Assembly (NCBI GenBank): GCA_021186555.1
Contig: JAJKFL010000042.1
Span: 6,225,781-6,289,780, forward strand
Direction: 5' to 3'
Source of the DNA: Reticulitermes speratus
Taxonomy: Eukaryota > Arthropoda > Insecta > Blattodea > Rhinotermitidae
DNA: 64,000 nucleotides
The number at the start of each line of letters is the position of its first letter. The first letter of the stretch is position 1. Shown here in pieces: positions 33,565 through 43,599 of this stretch. A program made the position numbers and the translations under genes. The notes under the pieces were generated by a model. It ran no database searches. It worked only from the letters and a program-made list of their open reading frames with translations, and was not told the DNA's origin.

Positions 33565-33862
33565 CTTCCTTCGGAGGGGAAGTAAAGCCGTCGTCCCATG
33601 TCGTAGATTTACGGCATGTAAAAGAACCTTACGGGCATGAATAAAAATGTTGCGTAAGCCAAATTGCCTCCATTTCTCATCCAAGTCTCCTGACTGCCTG
33701 CCAGATGGCTCTGGCGTGCACATCAGGATCGATAGAACACTAAGCGCGGCTAGCTGGCCGGTCACCAGCTGCCATGAATGCGCATGACTTAGTAACCTCG
33801 ACAAGAGGAGGCAAGAGGAGGCCCAGGCCCATACAGGGCTGTTGAGCCAAGAATTATTATTA
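33565..33862 (+). mobile_element. Retroelement 3' end with (ATT)n tail, copy 1
   Basis: CCTTCGGAGGGGAAGTAAAG and CCATGTCGTAGATTTACGGC, then a body shared with 45.94-46.19 kb (CTTACGGGCATGAATAAAAA, CTGACTGCCTGCCAGATGGC, CATACAGGGCTGTTGAGCCA) and an ATTATTATTATTATT tail. The GGAGGGGAAGTAAAGCCGTC block is one I associate with non-LTR 3' ends in insects; family not named. Confidence 0.6.
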
Positions 33863-34044
33863 TTATTATGTTTTTCATATCAATTTCGTTATCTAACGCA
33901 CTAAAACTAAAGCAAAAAATAACGATGTGTATAAAATTCGTACATAAAACTGTTTTTGTCATTTATTCTAATATTAATGTGCCCAGATTATACAATAGCC
34001 TGAAAGTTAGTGCGATGAAATCACGACTTTTATATTTTAGTCCT

Positions 34045-34240
34045 TTAAATCCCAGTGATTACTTTATGTACCACTTTGTTTAACGTTTAAAAACTCTGAG
34101 TTTTTGCATACAGAATAAATTTATGTTTTCTGTACCATTCTCACAATAAACAGCTATTATTTCCCTACAGAGCATTTAACCGACCATTTTTGCAACAGAG
34201 ATATAGTGTTTATATCATGACGTAAGTGAACCTTTAAATA
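34045..34240 (-). repeat. P-repeat copy
   Basis: Inverted order: TGTACCACTTTGTTTAACGT, TTCTCACAATAAACAGCTAT, TATTTCCCTACAGAGCATTT, ACCGACCATTTTTGC. Confidence 0.6.
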
Positions 34241-34292
34241 TTCCCCATACGAACACTCAGCCAAACACAAAATCTAGCTCCAATACACTATC

Positions 34293-34462
34293 TGAGCCTC
34301 CTATAAAATGGGTACCGGGTCTCTTTCCCGGGGGTAAAGCGGCCGGGCGTTGAGTTGACCACCCACCCCCATCTAGCGCTGAGGTTAAAGAAAGAGTAGA
34401 TCTATACCTCTACTCCCCCTCTGGGCTTTCGTGGCCTGTTCTAGGGAGAGCTTTACCTTTAA
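34293..34462 (+). mobile_element. S2 SINE, 3' half
   Basis: GAGCCTCCTATAAAATGGGT, CGGGGGTAAAGCGGCCGGG, CACCCCCATCTAGCGCTG, GGTTAAAGAAAGAGTAGATC, GGGCTTTCGTGGCCTGTTCT. It matches the inverted copy at 38.49 kb closely; the tRNA-like head is missing. Confidence 0.78.
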
Positions 34463-34469
34463 TACACTA

Positions 34470-35250
34470 TCTGCCATATTACTTGCGTCTGCTTCATAGT
34501 CGAAACTAGTCCACCTTCATCACCTAACTTCTTCATTTCCCATCGCTTTTCCTTACCTCAAACTTATCTTTACCAGTACGAGTGGGCACTGACTAGAGAC
34601 ATTCGCACCTTTTAAATATTTTGTTTCCCTGCAATAAATATAGTCTGCCTCACAAACAGGAACACCCAGTTTCTTCTTCTTTCTTCCTCCTTTATTCATG
34701 CCTTAAAGGGATTAAACCAAAACATTCGGGTATTTTTACTGCTCATGCATTCTGGTGCTGTTACTTGTGGCCCACATTCGAAGCAACACATCACTGTAAC
34801 TGGTAATATACCGAGTATGACGTGCAGGTACCCCTGGGACTGGGTGGACACAGTGGGTATAGAATAGTCACTGCAACACGCAACACGGGCGAAGGTTTCG
34901 TATGAGAACAAAAAGTATCAGGGAGGGGGACACAATGAATTAAAGAGGAGATACACAGCACGAAACATAGAGATATAAACGAATAAATTACGAATCGGAC
35001 AGAAAAAAAAGTGAAGGAAGCGAAGCCAAAATGTAGAAAGAAAGCAAAAGAAGAAAAACTGTAAAAAAGGTGAAGGGTCAAAGACTAAAAATAAACAAAA
35101 ATTGAAAGGAGGAAGTAAAAAAAATTACAAATCAATGACGAAAGAAAAATATGAGTTTTGTATGCCAGCATTATTCATGATTCCAGTCCTTCTGCGATGT
35201 GAAGCTCTGTCGCTGAGCGAGGAGTTTCCGAAGTTTCCAAGTATCGTAGT
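34470..35250. other. Unassigned sequence; purine-rich strand at 34.9-35.1 kb
   Basis: The plus strand is strongly A/G-rich from about 34,915 to 35,115. Frames are short and featureless. Confidence 0.35.
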
Positions 35251-35254
35251 GACT

Positions 35255-35400
35255 TCGTCATTAGGGTCATGCTTCACCTGAAGATAAAGGCACTATCGCC
35301 CTTCGAAACGTAGGAAACCACTAGCCCAAAACACAGCGCCACATCCCAGGACATTGGAGTCTTCGGTAACATCGCTGTGACAGCCTCGAGTCTTGCACGC
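35255..35400 (+). repeat. H2 repeat with hammerhead-like core
   Basis: CTGAAGA at about 35279, stem II AAGGC with GCCCTT, CGAAACGTA, then the outer block CGCCACATCCCAGGACATTG and CATCGCTGTGACAGCCTC. Stem I does not pair, so it is a decayed copy. Confidence 0.55.
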
Positions 35401-35405
35401 CTATG

Positions 35406-35640
35406 TATGTTTATACTCGCAGTTTATTTAACGACGCTGTAAGTAGAAAACCCTATATAGTGTAGAATCGTAGGACGATCAGTAAATAATGAATTGGACA
35501 GGATGTGGAATGAAGTGGTCGTGGCCTAATTCAAATACTGTCCCGGAATTTTCAGAGTACCACGACAAACTTCACTCAGGACAACCTAAGTTCCGGTCGA
35601 GATACTAAATAGCCTCATCCCCTTATAGAAGTCAACAGCG
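35406..35640 (-). repeat. Dispersed retroposon-like repeat
   Basis: CGCAGTTTATTTAACGACGC marks the inverted CGTCGTTAAATAAA end; interior GTGGTCGTGGCCTAATTC. Related to 18.4 and 25.4 kb. Confidence 0.45.
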
Positions 35641-35644
35641 TAAG

Positions 35645-36330
35645 CGCTTGTGCGCACTTGCTCCTTCATATAAATTTTGTAATGATGGTTATGATGCCTA
35701 ATAAACTCAAACCCGTCAAAACGTTCAAGCTGCAAGCTTAAAATGTATACAATTAAGTCCTCATTTATTAATTATTAATATTAGCGTTACGTTCATGAAA
35801 TTTGCAGCGTATAGCGAAACAACGTAGAACGGAGCATTTGTTCCCGTAATCATTCATTAAAATTACTTCCAGTCTGGCCGATGTAGATCCCACCAGCTCC
35901 CGGCGAAAACGACGATAATTATCGATAATTATAATCAGAGTTCGGGCTAGGTTCATCGAAATTTGTCAACGTTAAAGCGAAACGACATTCTTCGGGGCAA
36001 AATTAAACGGGGACTGCCTGTACATAATACGCCAATATGACACTTGACATCATTAAAAGTAATCCAACAGGATTTCTGTCGAAACCTTACCAACTTCACA
36101 AACCACACAAAAAACGGTTGTGGTAGTACACATTATCTTTCCGCTGATAAGAAAATAACATGTTGCTCGGGCTGCCAGGGTTGTTTTCTAAAATATGTAT
36201 CTCTTGCAATGAACATTATGCTTCTAAAAATGTATCTGTCTTCACGCTGGAGTACCCTCACATTAACCTGTGTAAAACATTTCTGAAAGCTATGAAACAC
36301 ATACACTGTGGCAAAATGCAATGTCTTAAC
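35645..36330. other. Unassigned sequence
   Basis: Frames at 36044-36363 overlap on both strands with no domain; the right part grades into a P-repeat copy. Confidence 0.3.
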
Positions 36331-36334
36331 GTTA

Positions 36335-36520
36335 CAGTACACAGTACATACAGTTATCAGTAAGCTGCAAAAGCTTAACTACACAGTGCTTTTACATGTA
36401 TTGGATAATTCCCACAATGAACACCGATTATTCCCGTAAACCATTAGCCGTTGTGTCTCTGTAATGGAGACAGAGTGTTTACTGTGAGGCATAATTTGAA
36501 GTTTATGTACAATTTAAATG
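36335..36520 (-). repeat. P-repeat copy
   Basis: Inverted blocks: ACAGTTATCAGTAAGCTGCA, AATTCCCACAATGAACACCG, TTATTCCCGTAAACCATTAG, GTCTCTGTAATGGAGACAGA, GTGTTTACTGTGAGGCA. Confidence 0.6.
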
Positions 36521-36524
36521 AGTA

Positions 36525-36648
36525 AATAAATCTCACAATAAGCAGTCACATTTTCTAACATCATTCATCGACTGGTCTTAGTAATGGAGACGGACCATGT
36601 CTCTGTGAGGTAACGGACTGAAAATGTATTTAGACGAAAGTCAATCTC

Positions 36649-36682
<34 letters not shown>
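36525..36682 (-). repeat. Partial P-repeat copy followed by (GA)n
   Basis: CACAATAAGCAGTCACATTT, CATCGACTGGTCTTAGTAAT and GGAGACGGACCATGTCTCTG repeat the previous copy's centre; a (GA)n run of about 28 bp occupies 36652-36680. Confidence 0.55.
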
Positions 36683-36683
<1 letters not shown>

Positions 36684-36884
36684 AACTTACAGTGAGGTAA
36701 ACTTCAGGCAAAGTTCAGGACTATTTTTATAGCTTCTGACAAATACACTGCTCTCATGATGTGTTCTTTAGATTCAGTTTCCTCCTACTCAGGAATTATC
36801 TGTAAGGGTACCACCCCCTTCCCAAAAAATGCGTTGTGGTGTTTTCAGTGGTTTTACGTACCCTACAATTCAAACATCCTACAG

Positions 36885-37065
36885 CAGCGGTGTACAAATC
36901 CCGGGCACCAGATCGCCAGGGCGACTAAATTTTGTACGTTGGCGCCTAATATTTGTGGGTCCTCCGTACGGAACTTGCTTCATGTCACCCTTCGGACGTC
37001 CAGAATTTTGGGGTGGCTCCCAGATTTTTGGAAATTTTATGCACCCCTATGGCATGTTTGTATCG
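36885..37065 (+). mobile_element. hAT-like MITE, copy 3 (most complete)
   Basis: CAGCGGTGTACAAATCCCGG at the left; GCGCCTAATATTTGTGGG, GGAACTTGCTTCATGTCACC, and a right end TTTTATGCACCCCTATGG. The ends are imperfect inverses (GTGTACAAAT/ATGCACC). Confidence 0.5.
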
Positions 37066-37104
37066 TACAACATTTCGCATAAATCCATAAAATTGTTCAG
37101 TTAA

Positions 37105-37402
37105 TGGAATGAGGGGCGCAGTTAGAGCTTGGTGGTCTCAAAAAGCGTACGTTTTTCGTTAAAGAAAAGCGGTCTCTCGCTTACTGGGATTGCGGGTTCG
37201 AATCCCGCCGGGGGGCATGGATGTCTTTCTCTTGTGAGTGTCGTGTGTTATCACGTAGAGGTCTCTGCGACGGGCTGATCATTCGTCCAGAGGAGTCCCA
37301 CCGAGTGTGTGTGTCTCAAAACAAGTGTGATCGCGAAGCCTTGTAGGAGGAGGTCATGACCCGAATACGGGCCGAAACGTCATAAAAGTATTAATATATA
37401 AA
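37105..37402 (+). mobile_element. S4 tRNA-derived retroposon with hammerhead-like tail
   Basis: A perfect box B with its T-stem (GCGGGTTCGAATCCCGC, box B 37195-37205) follows a weak box A region. The body has GAGGTCTCTGCGACGGGCTG and CATTCGTCCAGAGGAGTCCC, shared with 24.03-24.12 kb. The end has GGTCATGACCCG-AATA-CGGG-CCGAAACGTCATAA: a stem II and GAAACGTC as in H2, but the CTGANGA position reads GTCATGA. The acceptor arms do not pair, so it is not a tRNA gene. Confidence 0.6.
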
Positions 37403-37404
37403 TT

Positions 37405-37980
37405 GTCGTTTAAGCTTATAAAATAGATGGTTCAAGCTTTCTGTGCATGCAGATAGACACAGCTATCTTACGATATTCCTATAAAAAAATTAGTTTCATA
37501 TCTGGAACGAATCCCCCTGTGACAAGTATAAAATGTGTACGGAATGCTTCATTGTAGAATAGGCATCTCGTCCTTCTGTTCTGAGACCCTTTGTAGTACA
37601 CAGCATCACGTGACCCAAAAAGCTACTGAATGTGGTTTCCGTCTTCTTGTAACAATGATGATAATACTCTACAGTGAGAGTGGGAAGTAAAGTCACGACT
37701 TGGAGGCATTGGAGAGGAAACTTAAGAACACGTGAGAAACTTTAAAGTTTCAGGTAAAGTTTGCTATTATGTAGAACTTTGTGGCGTATTCAGTTCATCT
37801 ACCGACTATTCTTACCTTCTTCCTGTTGCTACATGTACAGTGCCAAGTTTTCGGGCTTCATTTGTCTAATTCTACATACGCGTTCTCACTAATCACAATT
37901 AAACTAGCGCAGAACAAAGGCGGTAAACGCTATATGAATGACGTCGCCGAACAAGATGCCTAACTGCAGGAACACTACAG
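37405..37980. other. Unassigned sequence
   Basis: Nothing recognised. Confidence 0.3.
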
Positions 37981-37984
37981 AAGA

Positions 37985-38140
37985 TAAATTAAACTCTTTG
38001 AAGTCTGAAATTCATCTAAGTAATATTTAAAAGTTAATATCCTATCTCACAGGAAACACGCTACATCTCCAATACAAAGACTCATTCGGTTAACGAGGCT
38101 TATAGAAATAAGTGCGCCGGTAATCATACCACGAACGTCA
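37985..38140 (+). repeat. Partial P-repeat copy
   Basis: TTAATATCCTATCTCACAGG, CTACATCTCCAATACAAAGA, TTCGGTTAACGAGGCTTATA, GAAATAAGTGCGCCGG. Confidence 0.5.
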
Positions 38141-38324
38141 ACTTTCACGTCATTTCCAATTCCTTATTCACTGTATCACGTCATTTCACACCACAAAATC
38201 GGATCTACTCGTAGCGTCGTTCAATAAACGAAACTAGTTTTAAACGATCCATAACCGTGCACTGAGCAGTTAGATAGGCCTATTGGTAACTAAAACCACC
38301 AAATGCACACATATTTATGAAATT

Positions 38325-38472
38325 ATATTATAAACATAGTAATACCTGCTACATGTTTCGGCCACTTTTCTAACATCACAATGTATTTATTCTTCGTAAC
38401 GCACCTCCCTGAGGATGGCCACATGAGTGGCCGAAACATGTAGGAGGTGTTGCTAGGTTTATAATAAAAAGG
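38325..38472. mobile_element. H1 foldback with one intact and one decayed hammerhead
   Basis: Left arm CTACATGTTTCGGCCAC (about 38349-38366) mirrors right arm GTGGCCGAAACATGTAG (38427-38443). The left arm has lost its CTGANGA core; the right is intact. Confidence 0.72.
38401..38450 (+). ncRNA. Near-ideal hammerhead ribozyme motif
   Basis: Stem I: CACCTCC (38402-38408) pairs perfectly with GGAGGTG (38443-38449). Core CTGAGGA (38409-38415), one extra T, stem II GGCCAC-ATGA-GTGGCC (six perfect pairs), GAAA (38433-38436), self-complementary ACATGT (38436-38441) and A38442 as the cleavage base. Predicted self-cleavage is between 38442 and 38443. It is the best candidate in the window. Confidence 0.8.
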
Positions 38473-38479
38473 TACAGTT

Positions 38480-38755
38480 CTCCCTACAACAGGCCATGAA
38501 GGCCCAGAGGGGAGTAGAGGTATAGCTCTACTCTTTCTTTAACCTCGGCGTTAGATGGAGATGGGTGGTCAACTCCACGCCCCGGACGCTTTACCCCCTG
38601 GAAAGAGACCCGGTACCCATTGTATAGGAGGCTGGATGGACCCCAGGGCCGGTCTGGACGGGTGCTGAAAATCTCGCCCCCACCGGGATTCGATCCGCGG
38701 ACCGTCCAGCTCGTAGCGTAGTCACTATACCGACTGAGCTATCCGGCCCACACGT
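38480..38755 (-). mobile_element. S2 tRNA-derived SINE, full length
   Basis: Box A TAGCTCAGTCGG (minus strand, 38730-38741) is perfect; box B GGATCGAATCC (38686-38696) has one mismatch. The body ends with the GCCATGAAGGCCCAGAGGGG block. This is the best S2 reference copy; a tRNA gene is excluded because no closed acceptor stem exists. Confidence 0.92.
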
Positions 38756-38869
38756 TCATAATACATTTTCATAAACTTTTGTGCATTTGTTGGTTTTAGT
38801 TACCACATCTAAACTACAACTAATTAGGATTTACAAATCGGCAGCTGTAGATTCAAGTCTTCTAGAAAG

Positions 38870-39078
38870 TTACACCACGTAGTTTCGTAAGTACTTTCAG
38901 ACGTTTCAAATGATCGTACTGCGTTCATCTCTTCTGTAACGGCGTGACCTTGAAGACGAGGGCAATACGATCATTCAAAACGTCTACAACTACTTACGAA
39001 ACGACGCAGTGTAACATCCCAGAAGACTTTAATCTTCAACAACACTGCTGTGAGAACCTCACACCGCAAACCCCATAG
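38870..39078. repeat. H2 foldback
   Basis: AGTACTTTCAGACGTTTCAA on the left mirrors TCAAAACGTCTACAACTACT on the right around TGACCTTGAAGACGAGGGCA; outer block CAGTGTAACATCCCAGAAGA. Core CTTGAAGA replaces CTGAAGA. Confidence 0.6.
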
Positions 39079-39165
39079 CATCCGCATACAAGACGACACT
39101 CTTTACTCCAATTCCACTTATTACTGGCATCTTGACGTCGTAACTTTCGTTACGTTACGGGTAAG

Positions 39166-39312
39166 GTTCCCCTGCTAGTCAAGATATTCCCCGCATTTTA
39201 AGGAACCCAAGGGTTCATTATCCTGTTCACAAGATCCCACCACTTGTCTCGTTTCTGAGCCAGATTAATCCAATCCACGTCTCCCCTTACTGTTTCTTGA
39301 GAGGATCACTAC
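39166..39312 (-). mobile_element. L-family LINE, 3' fragment
   Basis: GCTAGTCAAGATATTCCCCG, CATTTTAAGGAACCCAAGGG, TTCATTATCCTGTTCACAAG and GATTAATCCAATCCACGTC match the complement of the L-family end. Confidence 0.78.
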
Positions 39313-39467
39313 CATCGCTTCATGTAATGACCTGAAACAGTGTCATAAACGTCACCCTTTGGAAAAATCGAGGCAGAATGTTCCTCTGTAACCTCTGACC
39401 TCTCCCTATAACCTACCTCAGACCAATAACACCCCCCCCCAACCCCATAAAGGAATAATTGTAAATA

Positions 39468-39545
39468 CAGGGCATACACAAAAGAATGGTGCGGTTTTAA
39501 TAGTGAACACTATTAAAACCGCACCATTCTTTTGTGTATACCCTG
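39468..39545. mobile_element. Palindromic mini-MITE, copy 2
   Basis: A 78-bp hairpin, almost perfect, CAGGGCATACACAAAAGAAT to ATACCCTG, flanked by TA (39466-39467, 39546-39547). Confidence 0.92.
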
Positions 39546-39549
39546 TATA

Positions 39550-40358
39550 TTGCTGTAAAACCTGAAACCTCGTTTTGTGGTTGTTGCTATCCTCGCTAGT
39601 TGGAATGAAACATGTAAACGGAAGTCGGCATCACAAACGTCTTGCATTTTTTTTTCAATCTGTTCTCCTCTCCAGAAACCCCGCGTTACAGAATCGTGAC
39701 GGAATTCAACCTTGTTCGGCTATTCAGTGAAAAAATCTGCAGGAACTTGGTCCTGCGAATGCCGGAAACTTGGCCTCTTGGCTAAAGAATCCTTCTACAT
39801 GCCGCGTTCATTTAAACTGTCCGAATATTTTGGCTTGTAGCACTTTCTGCTGCTGCTACACGGCACATACACACAATAGAGGTTTTACTGTGCAAATGTA
39901 ATGTTCACAAACACCTTCACTGTCTGTATTTTACGTCCGAAGGTTTGGAACTGCGCCTCTACAAAGACAGCGCCGTTTATTACTGATCAAACAGTTGATT
40001 TATCCATTAATTTACAACGTAACAGAACATCTGAATGTTTAACTGACTACTTCTCCAATAATCTTTTCAAGTTTGAAAGTGATTTCTCTTATTTGACGAA
40101 CTGAAACTTGTCGCAATGAATATGCTTGTCGCTGTGTTTTTTCGGTCTTCTTCCTGCTTCTCAAAGCTTTTCTATCCTATACCTCCTTGTAAATGCTCCC
40201 ACAGCCTTACGATATCTGAGTGCATTCGATAAGAGCTGTTTTTTCAAGAAATAATTTTCTCGTAGTCGAAACTGTTTCTTTAAATTAATATTTTTAACCT
40301 TATATAAAATGTGAACCTGATTTTTTTAAAACAAAGATGAAAAATGTTGTTTTTATAT
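39550..40358. other. Unassigned sequence
   Basis: Nothing recognised; ATTTATCCATTAATTTACAA and GTAACAGAACATCTGAATGT occur both near 40000 and 40555, a local duplication of about 45 bp. Confidence 0.4.
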
Positions 40359-40361
40359 GTT

Positions 40362-40450
40362 ACGCCGTATAATCTGGTAGATATTTACGAACGACTCAGA
40401 GAAACCGCCATCTCCATCTTCCGGGGTGGAAAATACTTTTTTATTCATAG
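40362..40450 (+). repeat. H2 repeat fragment
   Basis: TTACGCCGTATAATCTGGTA and CTCAGAGAAACCGCCATC are the outer and first-arm blocks; the rest is lost. Confidence 0.45.
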
Positions 40451-40739
40451 CCACCTTTGTGAGAACCTACAACTGCGCAAGAACGTTGTATTTCGAAGAG
40501 TTGTTGAAGATTTCCTAAATATTTTCATGCATGCATTAGTGCTCAAACAGTTGATTTATCCATTAATTTACAACGTAACAGAACATCTGAATGTGAAACA
40601 TTACTGTCTTATTCTTACCACCAGAATCATGAAGTATGAAATATCAGTTAATCCATTATCCCAGCTGTTCATTGATACTGAACTGTAATTGTATTAATTA
40701 TTCCGTCGTAATTAGTAATTACTACACGTTGTCCCAAGA

Positions 40740-40830
40740 AATTTCGCTGACAAAATTCACCTGAGAACGGAAGCAGATCCAGCTTCCGAAACGTCGTGAT
40801 TTTAGATTTCGGGACGATGGACAAAGTCCA
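40740..40830 (+). repeat. H2-type hammerhead with G8 changed to A
   Basis: Stem I TCAC (40757-40760) with GTGA (40796-40799); core CTGAGAA where CTGAGGA is expected; stem II GGAAGC-AGATCCA-GCTTCC perfect; GAAA; ACGT; cleavage triplet GTC. The G8 position is catalytic in the known ribozyme, so this copy should be dead although all stems remain. Confidence 0.62.
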
Positions 40831-40959
40831 GAAACCAATTAGTTCTCAATGGTACGTACCGTCGTCAGAACTTTTTAGAAATTTATTAAAATTGCTTTAA
40901 CTCTGATATCAGAAATTATATTTAAAAATCAAGTTCACACCTCACAGAAAACTCGGAAG

Positions 40960-41145
40960 CATTTTTGAGGATTCAGGTCTTCTGAGACGTGACACAGTGT
41001 CTCTCGGTTCCAGACGTTTCGAAGGAACCTAACACCTTCATCTACATTGGTCATCAGTCCAAGAAGAAACTCCAGTAACCACTCAACCAACGACACATCG
41101 CAGAAGACCTGAATCTTCATCAACACCACTGTGAGAACCTCAAAC
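40960..41145. repeat. H2 foldback
   Basis: TTCAGGTCTTCTGAGACGTG on the left is mirrored by ACATCGCAGAAGACCTGAAT on the right; inside, CCAGACGTTTCGAAGGAACC on the minus strand gives GAAACGTCTGG. Core reads TAGATGA, one base from CTGATGA plus a shift. Confidence 0.6.
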
Positions 41146-41159
41146 CTCACAGATCAATG

Positions 41160-41282
41160 TCGTACTGGGAGAGAGTCTGTCTTTATTCTCAGCACCACAC
41201 GAAACATGTAAATACAATCCGCGGACAACATGCAGAATTTCTTCATGTTTCAGCAGATGGCACCACTGCGCTTTAAAGGCTT
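41160..41282 (+). repeat. Partial P-repeat copy
   Basis: TCTGTCTTTATTCTCAGCAC, ACATGTAAATACAATCCGCG, AGAATTTCTTCATGTTTCAG, CACCACTGCGCTTTAAAGGC; only the right half of the element. Confidence 0.6.
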
Positions 41283-41284
41283 CA

Positions 41285-41778
41285 ACAAGAGGAAGAATAA
41301 TCATCAGAGCACAGGAATTTCAAGCAGCCAGTTTTTGTAATGACAACTGATGCTAGGCAGACAAAACAAACCGTTCTGTCTGCTGTCTTTTAATGCCACA
41401 ACAGTAATTCCCGTCCTGTTTGCCTTTTTTTTCCCCATTGTTACCAACAGCAGCAAAATGTATTCACTGGCGTTGCAGTATCTGGTTATTCCCTATATGA
41501 GTGTCTATATTACCCCTCTATGGGAATCCAATAGCGCGTGAAGCAGTTTGTGATGTGATGGTATTACACACTGCCACCATCCGTGTTGAAGGGGGTGGGG
41601 ACAGGGAGATATATTGACTAATCCTCTATCCTACTCACGTCTGGGAGAAGGATTAAAATGAGTCGACGAAGAAGCGGAAGGGGGAATAGAAGATCGCTTT
41701 CAAGTGACTGCGGCATGACCCATCGCCATCACTTCCACTGAACTAGCATGCATAACTCTTCTTCGACGGAATTTAACC
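41285..41778. other. Unassigned sequence
   Basis: Nothing recognised. Confidence 0.3.
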
Positions 41779-41779
41779 T

Positions 41780-42672
41780 GAATTATATACAAAACTCAGT
41801 CCGTACCGCGCAGTAAACACACTCCGTCTCAGTTATACAAACCAGTCAGTTAATGCTGTACAGTGAAATAATCGCTGTTTGTTCTGAGATCCACACAAAA
41901 CACATAAATACAGTCCGTACCGCGCAGTAAACACACTCCGTCTCAGTTATACAAACCAGTCAGTTAATGTTGTACAGTGAAATAATCGCTGTTGTTCTGA
42001 GATCCACACAAAACACATAAATACAGTTCGTACCGCGCAGTAAACACACTCCGTCTCAGTTATACAAACCAGTCAGTTAATGTGTACAGTGAAATAATCG
42101 CTGTTTGTTCTGAGATCCACACAAAACACATAAATACAGTCCGTACCGCGCAGTAAACACACTCCGTCTCAGTTATACAAACCAGTCAGTTAATGTTGTA
42201 CAGTGAAATAATCGCTGTTTGTTCTGAGATCCACACAAAACACATAAATACAGTCCGTACCGCGCAGTAAACACTCCGTCTCAGTTATACAAACCAGTCA
42301 GTTAATGTTGTACAGTGAAATAATCGCTGTTTGTTCTGAGATCCACACAAAACACATAAATACAGTTCGTACCGCGCAGTAAACACACTCCGTCTCAGTT
42401 ATACAAACCAGTCAGTTAATGTTGTACAGTGAAATAATCGCTGTTTGTTCTGAGATCCACACAAAACACATAAATACAGTCCGTACCGCGCAGTAAACAC
42501 AATCCGTCTCGATTTAAAAAACCTTATCAGTCACCGTATATAAAAACAATCGCTGTCTGTACCGAGAACCATACAAAACACATACATATATACACTCTGT
42601 AAGCAGAATTTATGGTTTACGAACGTTCACTGAGATGGTATATAGAGTAACCACTGGATTTTAAACGGTTAA
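41780..42672 (+). repeat. P-repeat carrying six 114-bp units plus one diverged unit
   Basis: Units start at 41797 and continue to 42477; three units carry small deletions (TGTTGTTCTG, TGTGTACAG, AAACACTCCG), so the mean step is 113 bp. A seventh, diverged unit (GATTTAAAAAACCTTATCAG) runs to about 42588, then the P-repeat tail ending GGATTTTAAACGGTTAA. Confidence 0.93.
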
Positions 42673-42854
42673 TTCCATCCATTTCGAGTGTGTATCATCA
42701 AAGTGAAATTCCTTAATAGTGCGGGAACTCAGGTGACATTTCTTGAAAGCCTTACAAAAAAATTCAAAACTGTGTTCTAAAATCGCTGGAGAATTCAATA
42801 CACAGCAAAAACCCCTTTTCAATAATACTTCAATAATAAGCAGCACGCAGCGAA

Positions 42855-42945
42855 GACTTCTGGCACACATCCTTAATCTCGGCAAGAGATCGAGATGAAT
42901 GGTCAGCTTCAAGCTCCGGCTGCTTTACCCCAGGTATTAAAAGTA
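42855..42945 (-). mobile_element. S2 SINE fragment
   Basis: GCACACATCCTTAATCTCGG, GAGATGAATGGTCAGCTTC and CTCCGGCTGCTTTACCCC, the S2 tail. Confidence 0.55.
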
Positions 42946-42949
42946 CAGA

Positions 42950-43265
42950 AGATGCGGTGCAACCCCAGTCAACATTACGTCTTCATAACACAGTCACTCC
43001 ACTGCCAATATGATCCCATGGTACAAGTACCTCCATATCCTGGTAACAATTATATAGTCTCATTCAATACACAGTAGTGGAACACACATTAAAAATTAAT
43101 GGAAAAATGTGACAAATCCCATTACCAGCTGCAGTTGTAACAGATAATGACGAACATTTATGCACTAAAGCCGCTCAGTGACACTGACATCACGATTACA
43201 CACAATATTCCCCTCTATGGACTTTAAACACTTCAGGAGGGACAGCGCCACAGCCTGGACTACTA
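42950..43265. other. Unassigned sequence
   Basis: Nothing recognised. Confidence 0.3.
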
Positions 43266-43277
43266 TATCCTGATCTT

Positions 43278-43571
43278 GGCCGTGCCACGGCTCAGGCGGT
43301 CACCTGCCATCCGCCGCGGAGATCCGGGTTCGATACCGGGTCAGTCCATGTGGGATTTGTGGTGGAAAAAGTGGCACTGGGACAGGTTTTTCCCCTAGTA
43401 CTTCGGTTTTCCCCTGTCAGTTTCATTCCACCGGTGCTCCATTACTTGGAAAAACGAAAAAAAAAGAATTGATCATCTCTCATCTTCATCACAGGGTTGC
43501 ACAATATACCTTAAGGTTGCGGTGCGTCCGCAGCTTCTGCTGCGGGGCCCTTCACCACAAAAAAAAAAAAC
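43278..43571 (+). mobile_element. S3 tRNA-derived SINE with poly(A) tail and target-site duplication
   Basis: Box A CGGCTCAGGCGG (43288-43299), box B GGTTCGATACC (43327-43337), body with GTGGCACTGGGACAGG and TAGTACTTCGGTTTTCCCC, 3' part GGTTGCGGTGCGTCCGCAGC, and an A12 tail. A 9-bp direct repeat CCTGATCTT flanks it (43269-43277 and 43572-43580). Full length, apparently fairly young. Confidence 0.92.
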
Positions 43572-43599
43572 CCTGATCTTTACGGTACCGCGGACAAGT

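Noticed and set aside
33541..33804. 87-codon minus-strand frame
   Set aside because: Falls wholly inside a dispersed retroelement 3' end that recurs at 45.9 kb.
37140..37215. Possible tRNA gene from a perfect T-arm and box B
   Set aside because: No complementary acceptor stem and no convincing anticodon arm; shared body with 24.03 kb marks it as a retroposon.
38655..38755. tRNA-like sequence with perfect box A
   Set aside because: Head of an S2 SINE present in more than ten copies; acceptor and anticodon stems do not form.
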